Shown here one piece after another: positions 1 through 10,699 of a stretch of DNA of 64,000 nucleotides. Position 1 is the stretch's first letter. The number at the start of each line of letters is the position of its first letter. The position numbers and the translations under genes are program-made. The notes beneath the pieces were generated by a model. That model was not told the origin of the DNA. It saw only the letters and a program-made list of their open reading frames with translations, and made no database searches. Source of the DNA: Siphonodentalium dalli (Eukaryota; Mollusca; Scaphopoda; Gadilida; Siphonodentaliidae); the NCBI GenBank assembly GCA_032622095.1, contig CP136068.1, forward strand, positions 58,174,025 through 58,238,024. Reading direction: 5' to 3'.

Positions 1-171
1 AAAGGGACACACAACTCAGTCAAAATCATGCGGACGAAACCCATATTCGAAGTCGATCTGTATTTTGGTGTGGTAAACTAACATACCAAATCTGGTTCAG
101 TTCACTTGATTCAATCTAAAGTTATCATCCGGAAACCAAAAGCGGACGGACACTCATTTACATAATACAAC
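1..171 (+). repeat. Fragment of dispersed family E repeat
   Basis: The stretch contains the phrases 'gacgaaacccat', 'cataccaaatctggttcag' and 'ggaaaccaaaa' followed by a 'cggacgga' run. The same phrases recur at 36600-37170, and weaker versions occur near 20410-20450, 40440-40560 and 41410-41480. It looks like a truncated copy of the tandem-monomer family fully seen at 36450-37174. No coding potential was seen. Confidence 0.5.
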
Positions 172-259
172 CGTTTTTTTTCTCAAACGGGCGTATAAAA
201 AGGCATCAAGCTCTAATTTTTTCATGTGATATACAAGATCTTCAACTCGTTACCTATGT

Positions 260-375
260 TGGGATATAAGATTTTATGAAACTCGTTTGATAAATTTGAT
301 TCGCAACTCGTCTACGACTGATTGTGAATCAAATTTGAACTTTATCAAACTCGTTTCACAAAATCTTATATCCCA
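260..375. repeat. Hairpin (MITE-like) inverted repeat
   Basis: The block begins TGGGATATAAGATTTT and ends with its near-perfect reverse complement. The arms are about 50 bp (for example 'actcgtttgataaa' against 'tttatcaaactcgttt') around a short centre. This is the form expected of a small foldback/MITE insertion. No flanking target duplication could be fixed. Confidence 0.65.
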
Positions 376-628
376 AAAACTTGTTTAGATCATCAATATA
401 TTACTCAGGTAAGACACATTTTGAAACATTCCGCATGATTCCAAGGCATGTTACCCTATTACAGCTGCTAGAGCTATTAAAAATGCGCACTGGGGGCCCC
501 ATCAAATGTTACAGAATGCGAACCTTAGCATCCGAAAATTCGCACTGGGGCATGCTTGGCTTGCAAATAAAGACGCATATGATGCGAATACCATTGAGAT
601 ATCTGACATTTCGTATCGGATTTAACTG

Positions 629-718
629 ATTTTCGGTAATATTTCATCGTGACGATTCCTACTTGTCCTATTGATTAGGACAAGTTAGGAATCGTCACGA
701 TGAAATATTACCGAAAAT
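629..718. repeat. Near-perfect 90-bp palindrome
   Basis: The left arm starts ATTTTCGGTAATATTTCATC and the right arm ends with its reverse complement. The arms are about 41 bp with one extra base ('cctacttg' against 'caagttagg') and a centre of about 7 nt. It has no coding content. It may be a minimal TIR-only element or a fixed hairpin. Confidence 0.75.
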
Positions 719-2183
719 AGGTTGGGGAAAGTCTGCATTTAAAAACAGACATTGCGAATATAATCAACAAATCGTATTGATCGGTTTGATCAATGAATAT
801 TGATAAAATGAAAGGCTAGTATTGTTAGCTATAGCAACAGCCATCGACGAACGCTCACACATATATCGTATTACTGATAACGATATAAATGCTTACCATT
901 TTCTGCAATGTCTTGTCAGTTTCTCGTGAAATTGCAAGAGCGCACCATGACATTGTCGAATGTGCAGAGTGTCCAAAACTGAATGCGAACCAGTTCTCAC
1001 GGGGCAGGTGCGACCCCGTGCATATACCAAATATGAAATTGGTTGACGTTTGTTCAAGTTATCCCACTAACTGACATAAAATTTATATAAATTGAAACAA
1101 GTGGCATAAAGTCAGCTTAGAATATCCGGGGCGGACACAATTTTCTGTTTGCAATTGTTGCACATACCAAAAATTGTCAGAAGCCATCAATAAACGGCTG
1201 TGTTATATAGTTTGTTGCCGCCTGCCAACCGTCTCTCGCCAAAGAAATAGTCTTAGAAACTTCACTGCCAGCTAGTCAATGGCTGGAGCTGAACTTCAGC
1301 CCAATAATTACACCTATCTTGGTAATTATTGAGGTCGGGTTTTGTAAGGGATTGGTGCATTTAACTTTGAGATGCGATACGACATGTCAGAGATATATGG
1401 ACAGACTGACAAAATCTATCCAGTATACCCCCCCCCCCCCCCCATATTTTTCATCGAAAAGTGGGGGTGAAACGAGGTGTTTCATGCAGAAGTCATTGGG
1501 TAGGACTTCATTTAATCATGACAACTCCAGTGAAATAATTTTTTTTTATTGAGCAACCGAGGTCTTGCAGCGGTTGGGTTAGATAGGAAACATTTTTGCT
1601 GATAAAATTTTATTTGCAGGAAACATTACTCGTCGGCATCAGCCTTTGTTGCTCTTGTGTAGATTATCTGAGAATGATGCTTCGATACCAATTTAATTTG
1701 ACCTGAAAAAGACAAAGTGCAATGTCATTAATGCATTTGGCAGCAAAAATATATAACAAAGGAAATTTAAGGCCGGGGGTCTGTGTGTGTGGGCTCTGGG
1801 CATTATTGCAGCAAATGTAACACTTTGCATAACGTTTTATTTAGGTGGGTTATCTTTACAAATTCTAGGGGAACAAACAATAAGTTATCTATTAAGTACG
1901 AACTAGTCAGTGATTTTAGCCCGACGGACTAGACAAAAGTGCCATTTATTCACAGTAGGTTTTGACAGCCTTGTTGATCACATCTGCATGATGCGACACT
2001 TGAGATTATTTGAAAATTTCAACAAGTACACTTTTTTAATAGTACGATAATTTAGGAAATTACCTCCCTTGTGAAAATTTACACATGGTAGAATTTTGAC
2101 AAGGCGAGTATTTGAGTTAAGGAAACGGGGCGTAGCCCTGCAGTTGATTTAATATGAATTCGGATATTGTACATATCCATCAA
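719..2183. other. Intergenic; no gene recognised
   Basis: Only short frames without recognisable motifs occur here. A run of 16 C lies at 1428-1443. A T-rich segment (1541-1550) and ordinary AT-rich sequence fill the rest. I see no RNA gene, no splice-consistent coding block and no clear transposon boundary. Confidence 0.5.
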
Positions 2184-3202
2184 TGAAAGTGTCAATGACA
2201 CTGTAGCTCAACATGGGGAGGAGTAAATTTTTTTGCAGAGCAATGAAAAGAATAAAGAAGTCATTCTGCTGAAGATCCAAAGTTTGATCATGATCAGATG
2301 AGGGATGCGGTCTGTAGGGTGCACCAATTCTACAGAGGAGGCTCCCTCAAAAGAGGAGGCTCCCAACTAGAGGTCACCCCAAAGATCCATAAAGTTTGGT
2401 GATCATCAGATGAGGGATGTGGTCTGTAGCATGTCAAAATAGGAGGCTCCCCATCTAGAAGTCAACGACACCCCAAAGATCCATATGAAGTTAGGTGATA
2501 ATTGGATGAGGGATGTGGTCTGTGGGGTGCACCAAAGTATTTAGTCATACAAAGAGTAAATTCCAAGATGGCTGCTGACTGCCATGCTTTTCAACGAAAT
2601 TTCGGTCAATATAGGAGGCTCCCATTTAGAGGTCACCCTGAAGATCCATATGAAGTTTGTTGGTCATCAGATGAGGGATGTGGTCTGTAGGGTGTGCCAA
2701 AGGATTCACTCATGCAAAGAGTAAAATCCAAGATGGCCACTGGCGGCAATGTTTTTCATTGAAATGTTTTCAAATTTGATAGCTCCAATCTAGAGGCGAT
2801 TCTAAACATGCCTGTAAATGTTCGATTATTCTCCAACAAATGTGGACTGCGAGGTGTGCCAATGGATTCAAATTTGAAATCAAAGATGGCTGCTGGCAGC
2901 ATTGTTTTTTAACAAATATCGGTCAAAATATGAGTCTCCCATCTGGAGGTCACCCCGAAGATCCATTTGAAGTTTGGTGATGATCGGATGAGGGATGTGG
3001 TCTGTAGGGTGTGCCGAAGAATTTAGTCGTACAAAGAGTGTTTTTCAACTAATTTTGGTCAAAATAGGAGTCTCCCATCTAAAGGTTATCCAGAAGATCC
3101 ATTTGAAGTTTGGTGATGATTGGATGAGGGATGTGATCAGTAGGGTGTGCCAAAGGATTTAGTTATGCAAAGAGTAAATCCAAGATGCATGATTTTCATC
3201 AA

Positions 3203-4755
3203 CAAGACAGTCAATGACCGTGGGGTCGTTGACCAGACTGCAAAGACTGGGACTCTGGAGACCAAAACAGTGAGCACTTTTCATAATCACTTTAAAAGAA
3301 GTAGATTTAAACAGGATATGTGGCTAGAGAGACTTCAAGTGTGTAGCTTGGTAAAAAACCACCTTGAAATTGCCAACTGTACACTACTGATCACCCCCCT
3401 CCTCCAGCTCAACAAGTCCCCTCCCGACCGGGATCCAGACTCCCAAGTCTTAGGTTGGAATTTCACAACCGACACCTCAAACTTTCTCAATTGTTGGAAA
3501 TTTCCAATCTCACAAGCGCCTTTTTCTAAAACCATTTAAACATGTTTGAAGCCAAATTATCCATGGACCCAAAACACAATACATGTATGTCAGACCAATC
3601 AGTCAGGTGGTCCCAAGGTAGATGTTTTAATGAATTTGGTATTTCTATGATTTTATTGGACACAAAAGTGTTAACTCCCCATAGACTGCCATTTCTTGAC
3701 AGGTTGACCTCATTTTAACAAATCTGCATCTCAGTCACTAAAGGATCTTCCTGATTCCTCCATACTATATGTAAGCTAAATAGTCCAAAATCCCTTGAGA
3801 AGACATTTTAAGAATTACTATAGAGACATATAGTTATGTCCCTGGTCCCACCCTTTTAACCTGGGGACTCCATCTGAATAAATTTTGAATCCCAGACACC
3901 AAAGAACCCTTCATACATATCATAAATATCAGTCAAATAGACCTGATGGTCCTTGTGAAGGAAGCATATTAAGAGGGAAACTGTCCTTCGCTTGGCCCCT
4001 ATTTGACCAGGTGACCCCATTAAAAAAATCTGAATTGCAGTCAAGGAAGAACATTCCATTCTATATAAGCCAACTAGTTCTTGCAAACATATTTTAAGAA
4101 TTACTATGTAGTGAAATAGTTAAGTCTCTTGCTCTGCCCTTATTTGACTTTGTGATCCCATTTTCACAAATCTGATAAGGATAAAAATTAAGTTCCCCAG
4201 TTGAAGTTGGTGATATTCACCCATTGGGCACCTCATTTATGAATTTTATCTTCTGCAAATTAGGGGATATAGAAACTTCCTAGAAGGGAAATTTAACTAA
4301 CAACAATGTAAATTTGATACTATAGATACTTCCCAGAAGATGAGGCCTAAGCAGAATGAGGTCCCCAAATGGTGAATTTGGTGATGCTAGCCTTGAATCA
4401 AGCTTTGAAATAGTCTGTCTGTTATTTGCAGAATGAGGTACCCAGAGGGTGAATTTAGTGAGGCTATCCTGCACAGCGGGCTAGTATCACTAAATTCACC
4501 CTCTGGGGACCTCATTCTGATAAGGCCCTCAACTGCTATGGAAGACCTAGAATAAGATTGAAGTTCCCCAGTTGATATTGGTGATGTTCACCCATTGGGC
4601 ACCTCAATCATGAATTTTATCTTCTGCAAATTAAGGGATACAGAAATTTCCCAGTCACTAAATTCACCCTCTGGGAACCTCATTCTACAAATGCCAGGCA
4701 CTCTTTGAGAAAATGAAATTAATCTGATTTTAATGACCACTGAGTGATAATATAA
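3203..4755 (+). repeat. Segmental duplication B, copy 1
   Basis: The sequence from 'gacagtcaatgac' to 'accactgagtgataat' is repeated at 35768-39365, where it is split by two insertions. Both copies keep the same open frame (3147-3539 here, 130 codons; 35738-36112 there, 124 codons) with the same stop and only scattered changes. I do not recognise the protein and treat the shared frame as a result of recent duplication. The copy lacks both insertions of copy 2 and so serves as the empty-site reference. Confidence 0.75.
4429..4519. repeat. Hairpin inside segment B
   Basis: CAGAATGAGG, then 'gagggtgaatttagtga' on the left, is mirrored by 'tcactaaattcaccctc' and CCTCATTCTG on the right. The arms are about 38 bp and the centre contains 'cctgcacagcggg'. 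The same hairpin occurs at 37786-37876 in the second B copy, and single arms recur nearby (4353-4400, 4655-4684). Confidence 0.7.
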
Positions 4756-5890
4756 ACAACAAGGGTGCTTCATTGATAACACCATTAATCTCATTTAAAT
4801 TATGGATGACATGAATACACTGCCTGGGGACTCTGTCTAAGGCTGCAGAAGCTCTCTTCATCTCTCTATCTGCCTTGCCATGTCTATCAGTTCATAGGAG
4901 AGTTGCCTTGTAATGGGAATTTAAATAAATATACTTTATTTACCTGTGAGTTAGGATATGAGATAGGGTGGAATGCTGTTGGTTGGGGGTGGGGTTCTGG
5001 GTCATGTGGGGGTGATATTTTTTGTTTGTATGTTAAATTGATCAAGGAGTTCCTGAATTTTTTATATTTTTTTGGGGAATTATGGCCCTGGCTCCACCAC
5101 TATTTGACCCAGTGACCCCATTTGAACAAATCTGAACCCCAGTCATTCAATGACCCCACATACCAAATATAAACTAAATCGGCTTAATGGTTATTGACAA
5201 GAAGTCGTTATAAGAATTACCAAAGAGGAATATAGTTATGGCCCTGGTTTCGCAACTATTTGACACAGTGACCTCATTTGAACAAATATTAATGACAGTC
5301 ACCTAGGGAACATCCACCCCAAATATGATCAAAATGCAAAAATGTATTTTTTTTGGTTTTTAGAGTTATGTCCCTGGCTCTGCCCCTAATTGACCCAGTG
5401 ACCCAATTTGAACAATCTGATTCCCAGTCACCCAAGGTCCCTTAGTACCAAATATAAGCTAATTCGGCCCAATATTTTTGTAGAAGAAGTCATTGTAAGA
5501 ATTACTATGAGTTATGGCCCTGGTTTCTCAACTAATTGACCGGGTGACCTCATTTGAACAAATCTGAACACCAGTCACCCAAGGACCCTCCATACCAAAT
5601 ATTAGCTAAATCGGCACAATGGTTATGGACAAGAAGTTGTTGTAAGAATTACTGTGGAGGAATAGAATTATGGCCCTGGTTTCGCAACTATTTGACCCAG
5701 TGACCTCATTTGAACAAATCTGAATGAGAGTCACCTAGGGAACATCCACACCAAATATGAACCAATTCGGTATGATGGTTTCAGAGAAGATGTTTAAAAA
5801 AAAAGTTGACGGACGGACGACGGACGAGGAGTGATGACTATAGCTCCACCGGAGACTTCGTCTCAGGTGAGCTAAAAAAATGCTCCACCA

Positions 5891-6874
5891 TCACACGGAG
5901 GAACCGATCCCGGGAAAACAAGGATGGCCAACGCGGCAACAAGTAAAATTTGTGTTTTCCGTGGCGGTGAAATTGAGTTTTCGCCGCCAAAGTCCGTTTG
6001 TTAGGACAATGGAACAGTACGTATCACCTATCATTGATTTAACCCAGTGAACTGGTTATTGTGAAGGGTGCTGGCAGTGGTAAAATGTCTGAGCAAACGA
6101 TACACGCTGCTGTAGTGGTGCCACCAACTGGATACCCTTGGCCAAAATACCGGCATTGTTGACAAAACATCCATAATTTTTTTCAAAAATATACACTTAT
6201 CGGTGAGTGCGATTGAGCCGATTCGAAGCCAAACATTTCCACAAAATTTCAGTGCAAATGTCCCATAAATAAGCATTTTATTGAGCATAACGTGAAGGTG
6301 GTGCAACGATTATTTGACAACGCGGGTGACGAGGAAGTGCCAACGCGGAACACAAGATACGAATGTATTCAAATATGATGTTCGAAAATAGGTCTGTGCA
6401 GCTATGTGGTACATATATCACTATTGTTGTGGATATATATGCCGTAAGATGCAAATCAAGTATCATAGGATTATTCAGCTATGGAAATGTAGTAGTTATA
6501 TATAGCTATGTGGTATATACAACACGTGTACGCTTTGTCAATAACCCCTATATATGCGACCAAGTTAAATATGTTAACTACTTTTATATTTACAGAACGA
6601 GATCGAATAGTGCCGATATGTCCGATATGGATATGCTGACATGCCATCATTTTCCCCGAATGCTTTTTCATGTGTCGATTTAATCGAATCGCCGATTTGA
6701 ATGATTTCTCACATAAAATTATGCTGCATGTTAACACACTCTCAATCTCAGGCTCAGACTCAGAGGTTGACTCTTTCACCGCCACGGAAAACACAAATTT
6801 TACTTGTTGCTGCGTTGGCCATCCTTGTTTCCCCGGGATATCCTTGTTTTCCCGGGATCGGTTCCTCCGTGTGA
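5891..6874. mobile_element. TIR DNA element with zinc-finger frame
   Basis: About 85 bp at 5891-5974 (TCACACGGAGGAACCGATCC onward, through 'aagtaaaatttgtgttttcc') are repeated inverted at 6777-6874. The right arm has an extra internal duplication of 'atccttgttttcccggga' type. Between the arms lies a minus-strand frame with a C2H2 finger (6471-6899). No clear target duplication is visible, and no transposase core was recognised, so the superfamily is unassigned. Confidence 0.65.
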
Positions 6875-6899
6875 CTATTACTTCTCTAAATATAGCCAA
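6471..6899 (-). CDS. C2H2 zinc-finger frame, partial or element-encoded
   Basis: This is a 142-codon minus-strand frame that I cannot assign to a named gene. Its N-terminal third is encoded by the right inverted arm of the 5891-6874 element. An acidic Ser/Glu stretch follows (STSESEPEIES). Then comes one C2H2 finger of spacing C-x4-C-x12-H-x3-H, with the linker-like end HSGK and the core CEKSFKSAIRLNRHMKKH, at roughly residues 57-82. After the finger the frame becomes Ile/Val/His-rich and unlike protein. It probably reads past a splice donor near 'gatctcgttctgtaaat' (minus strand). A DNA-binding role is inferred from the finger only. The start codon is uncertain because the upstream frame lies in the arm. 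Confidence 0.45.
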   Translation of the reverse strand: MAIFREVIVTRRNRSRENKDIPGKQGWPTQQQVKFVFSVAVKESTSESEPEIESVLTCSIILCEKSFKSAIRLNRHMKKHSGKMMACQHIHIGHIGTIRSRSVNIKVVNIFNLVAYIGVIDKAYTCCIYHIAIYNYYISIAE

Positions 6900-7689
6900 T
6901 ATTGAGCATAGTCAGGGGGCATTGACCCACACTTGGTGTTTAAGAAATGAATGTAGTGAGTGGGTTATTAGGCGATACAGAGCTGAAGTTGTTGGGACAC
7001 TAAATGTGCCACCCCCACGACTACAGTGCCGTATCTGCCAATAACACACACACCCACTACATTCATTTCTTATATTTATATAGCTTTTTGATGATTTATT
7101 CCCATAAAAAAGCTGAGTGTATTCATATTTATTTTCACAATATCTGCCAAGAATTTGAGACTAACCCATGCAGCACATTAAGTCGGTCCACTATAATTTT
7201 CCAAGCATTTGGCAACGATAAGGTGATCGATATAAATAACTGGCTTCAAATACATTTCGGCAGAACTTTGAATAGCTCGCCCAATTATTCTGCTGACCGC
7301 TTTTTGTGATTAGGTCAACAATTTGTGTTCGTGTTACAGTCTGTTATTGGGGTATGAAACGGGTGACCCAATTTGCAGTTGACCAATCATCGTGAAAAGT
7401 TGACTTATCTCTCCCACAGTTAACATACAAGTGCCTCTCCTTTGTCTCCACAGATATTCAGTTCACTCATTCATTAGCACTACTCATTCACACTACAGCA
7501 TACCTCCACTCACTCAATACAATAATCCTCTCTAACACCTCACTGCACTCGTATTACCTTTCACACAATAAGACAAGATATAAACATTTAACCCCTCAGA
7601 CTATCAACCGAACATGATTTATTGTAACTCAGACGGGCTATTTCAATATTAAAATTTACAAGAGACAATATAGTGTGGTCGTGGGAGAG
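6875..7689. other. Intergenic; small inverted repeat only
   Basis: The only structure seen is an inverted pair at about 6940-6963 ('aagaaatgaatgtagtgag') and 7052-7073 ('cactacattcatttctt'), which gives a hairpin of about 134 bp. The rest (for example 7430-7560, rich in 'cactca') shows no coding motif. Confidence 0.45.
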
Positions 7690-8452
7690 TTGAACCCGGA
7701 AGAAATTGGATACAAGCTGAGTTTGGTGTCATTCGACGCGGAAAAACAGCAGGAACAACATATCCAAAATCCGCCAATGGGAAAATTCAGGATCCAAGAT
7801 GGCGTTCAATATGGCCGACAATAAATAAATTTCCCATCGGTGCCCAATAACATACGAAACGTCAGTAAATATGGAACATTTCTCACCAAAACATATTCCA
7901 CATTCAAAGGAACACATGTTAGAACATACATAGTGATAAACTCGTTGTCTCTTGGGGCCGATGGCTATCACTATGGCCGCCGAATTCGGAGAAATTATAT
8001 TTTTCTAGTGTATATAAATATGTATATTATATTGATCTCACATTTCAATACAAGTAGTTTTGGTATTATTTGACGCAGAAAGGAACAAGATCAACATAAC
8101 CAAAATTCACAAAAAATAACACAAGCAGTCAGGATACAAGATGGTGTCCAAGATGGCGGCCAAATGGTGATATTTCGAGTCAGTGCCAATTAACACGCGA
8201 ACTCGGGGTTATATGGAAACTATCCAACCAAAACGGAAGCTACATTGACTTAAACATGGGACAGTCGATACACAAATATAATGTGGTTACCAAAGGTGAG
8301 GATGGATGCCAATATGGCTTCCGAATTTCGGAAATTTGAAAATTCCAAGCGTATGTCTTTCTTAGACAATAATCTCCCAATTAACATGTCCAATATCGAC
8401 ACTTAGCCTCTGCCAAACAACTTGAACAACGTACAAAAAAACAGTCATGTAC

Positions 8453-8842
8453 TCAGTTATCTTCTTCAGAAATGTCCGGTCTAATTTCCTCTGAGTTTTT
8501 GCAGCCTTCGCGACAATCTCCACATGCTACAACACATTTTAGTCCATTTTTGAGACACGAACACAAGTTACTGCCACGTGGATTCTTGGATGACAACTTG
8601 CATTTACAACGAACTAAATTCAAAAGTTCACAAGGTGCTGCATCTTGGTCACTCATAATTGGGAAGAGTTCCAAGACATCCACCTTCCATCCACATTCCC
8701 AAGGGTTCAACACATGTCGGAGATCATTCCAAATCATTACTTGTAGGTGAACTCTCAGACTGTGGAAATATGCCGTCCTTTTGTCGGTGGGAGTTTCTGA
8801 GTATCGATTGATCCTTTGCTCAACGAAACCATTTCCATACAT
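8453..8842 (-). pseudogene. C-terminal part of a CXC-domain (Tesmin/TSO1-like) invertebrate element protein
   Basis: This 129-codon minus-strand frame matches, from memory, the C-terminus of a widespread uncharacterised invertebrate protein family. It has a motif of type 'VHLQVMIWND', then GWKV, then PIMSDQDAAPCELLNLVRC, then a cysteine-rich block CKCK..CSCLKNGLKCVVACGDC..GC. The Cys spacing resembles a Tesmin/TSO1-like CXC domain, which in other proteins binds zinc and DNA. It is the expected downstream part of the gene whose upstream pieces lie at 12160-13656 on the same strand. The middle portion is missing, and a Tigger-like remnant occupies part of the gap. The function of the family is unknown. 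I infer that it is a transposon-carried protein because of the surrounding inverted arms. Confidence 0.6.
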
Positions 8843-10009
8843 TTAGCATAACGTAGAGTATTCAAATTTTATTCCGACTTTCCACCGCATACAGTGAAAA
8901 CTGCAATTTACGACCACCGCCGTGACCGACCACCTGTCTTTTCCGATCAAATTCCTTTTGTACGGACAAGTTTCGCTATATAAACGACCTGCCGTGAGCG
9001 ACCACCTGTCTAACGCGACTACCGGTCGGTATATCGAGGCAAAAACATAAATATTTACTTGTTATGAACGACCAATTCCATCGAAAAAATATATAATTTG
9101 TGCATGAAAAAGTTAAACTTTAAATGCACAAAATTATGTACTTTTATTCCCCGTTCTGAACCCCCGAGTCTGTCAGCGTTTGATGCACGTGAGGGTATTA
9201 GTTTCACATGTCAATTAAGGTTACCGGATATTATAACGAGGTGAGAATTGCTCGCTGGTGATTAAGAATGTATGAATAGAAGATACTTGAGGGCCATTTG
9301 GTAGATAAAGGGGTTTATGTAAGCAGTTAATTATGGAGTCACTTTGGCCTCGAGAATGGATTCATGTTTACACTTCGCAGACGCACGGTCTGGAATTGTA
9401 TTGTTTTACTTATAATCTACGGAAAGCTTACAAATCACCTCGGCTTGTATAACGTGGGCTTCTTCTACCCATAGGCCAATATAGGTTCATAGACCGTACT
9501 GTCACATTTATATTTCCAAATATTTCTCGTGCACTTCAGTTACTTATAATTTAAAGACTTTTTAACTGTGTCATGTCCACAGTCTGAGTAAACTCATACC
9601 TAAATATTCATTACAACATTGAATATAAGGTCTGACGGATAACATCGCTATCTCATTTCCAAGTCCTCGGGATTCCGTAATCTGATTGATTGCGTAAATT
9701 ATTTTCCATCCAATGAAACCGTATGGGTTAATAAACAAGTGTTAGTGGGCGGAGACTCCCATAATGTCACCTCTAAATATAGTAACAGAGCGGAATTTCT
9801 CCGATCGAAAGCGATGCTTGCAAATACAAGAGACAGAAACAATGGCTTCGAAATTATATATTCGGTACGATTCGGATTAATTTGAAGGATGTGCTAGACC
9901 TGATAGATAGGCCTGCGCATCATGGTACCAACTTGGCCTCCCATAAATATAAATAGAACTCACTCATGTCCGTGTATTTGATTTACTTTATTGTACCATG
10001 GTTTGCAAA

Positions 10010-10225
10010 TCAAATTATTTGTCGTAAAAAAGTCATCTGAAAGTTAACACCGAGGAAATGACTTAATTTTATGCTTTTAAATAGTTCTAAAGCATCATTT
10101 TTGATGACGACCTTATTTTTTGCTCTCGGATGCAGCTTTCCGGTTGATGCAGCGAGTTCATCTCCCGAAAAAGAATAGTCGCACACACGACAAATATTAT
10201 CTGCTGTAAGTTTATGTCGCGACAC
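10010..10225 (-). CDS. Short unrecognised frame with a CxxC motif
   Basis: This 71-codon frame begins MSRHKLTADNICRVCDYSFS and continues with a basic stretch (KLHPRAKNKVVIK). The CRVC pair followed by a hydrophobic/aromatic pattern resembles the start of a small zinc-binding N-terminus, but no second Cys/His pair is visible. It overlaps the opposite-strand Tigger-like tail only at its first bases. It could be a chance frame. A possible splice donor (cctcg-GTGTTAAC) lies near its end. Confidence 0.2.
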   Translation of the reverse strand: MSRHKLTADNICRVCDYSFSGDELAASTGKLHPRAKNKVVIKNDALELFKSIKLSHFLGVNFQMTFLRQII

Positions 10226-10498
10226 AGGCCATTGCTATTGCGAAGCACAACAAATAACACGTGGGGACACCTGTCAATCATCGATGTATTTTTTAAATCC
10301 GTGACGTCATTTTGGGGAAGCTCTTCGCTGAATAGAAATGGATTTGGCGACATAAGCTCCAGACTCTATATTTCAAATATAGAGTCGACGTTCACCCAGA
10401 CTGTCATGTCCACTGAGACAGCCGTAGAAGAAAGACAATTATCAGTTAAACCTAAAGCTCAACCAAAGTTAGACAAGTTCTTTCTTGTCAAGCAATGA
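10214..10498 (+). pseudogene. Tigger-like transposase C-terminal tail with PIP-box-like motif
   Basis: The 94-codon frame ends in TETAVEERQLSVKP followed by KAQPKLDKFFLVKQ and a stop. The tail contains QPKLDKFF, which fits the PCNA-interaction (PIP) consensus Q-x-x-[ILM]-x-x-[FY]-[FY]. C-terminal motifs of this sort are known in pogo/Tigger-type transposases. The upstream DDE catalytic region is absent within 8892-10214, so this would be a deletion derivative. The first 40 or so residues are not recognisable. The assignment rests on the tail motif and the TIR-like left end. Confidence 0.35.
10362..10386. repeat. Perfect 12-bp inverted repeat
   Basis: GACTCTATATTT, one C, AAATATAGAGTC: two perfect 12-bp arms around a single base. 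It lies inside the Tigger-like tail frame. It may be chance, a footprint, or a protein-binding palindrome. Confidence 0.6.
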
Positions 10499-10699
10499 CA
10501 TTGTGACAAAACAATGTGTGTGAATATAGCTGACCAGTTTAATTGTGTTTATAATCAAAGGGGAAATACTCTATTTTTTAACTGAATCTAATTCCGCCCT
10601 GTTGTGTTCCCCAATCAGTTGCTAAGAAACAACCTTGACCTTTGTCAAAATGTACCGGTGTTCTGACCACCAGCGGAAAAACCAGTTTTCTCTTGGAAT

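Larger units (their letters stand above)
2184..5875 (+). mobile_element. Composite Helentron-like element (A-type 5' end, C-type 3' end)
   Basis: The left boundary carries the A-family start TGAAAGTGTCAATGACAC followed by 'tgtagctcaaca'. The interior has tandem units built on 'gatccatatgaagtttggtgat' and 'gatgagggatgtggtctgta' (2270-3180), then the B segment (3203-4755), then C monomers of about 165 bp ('gacctcatttgaacaaatctgaa', 5044-5790). The right end is a hairpin: TAGCTCCACCGGAGAC, loop TTC, GTCTCAGGTGAGCTA, preceded by a 'gacggacgacggacg' run. The terminal GAGCTAA matches the A-family 3' end. No transposase frame was found, so it would be non-autonomous. It may instead be several insertions side by side. 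Confidence 0.5.
8892..10695 (+). mobile_element. Tigger/pogo-like element remnant
   Basis: After a TA the left end reads CAGTGAAAACTG followed by 'acgaccaccgccgtgaccg' and 'gaccacctgtc', a pattern typical of Tigger-type TIRs. The candidate right end, CAGTTTTCTCTTG at 10683-10695, is a degraded inverse of the first 12 bases. At about 1.8 kb it is short for an autonomous element, and only a C-terminal transposase-like tail (10214-10498) is left. Other partial copies of the TIR phrase lie near 11995-12008 and 15780-15795. The right boundary is uncertain. Confidence 0.4.

Noticed and set aside
1428-1443. Run of 16 C as a functional element
   Set aside because: It is a simple homopolymer with no associated structure and possible length error.
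3147-3539. Open frame conserved in both B copies, possibly a real gene
   Set aside because: The copies are so similar that frame conservation carries little information. No motif, start context or splice logic was seen. It is kept only as part of segment B.
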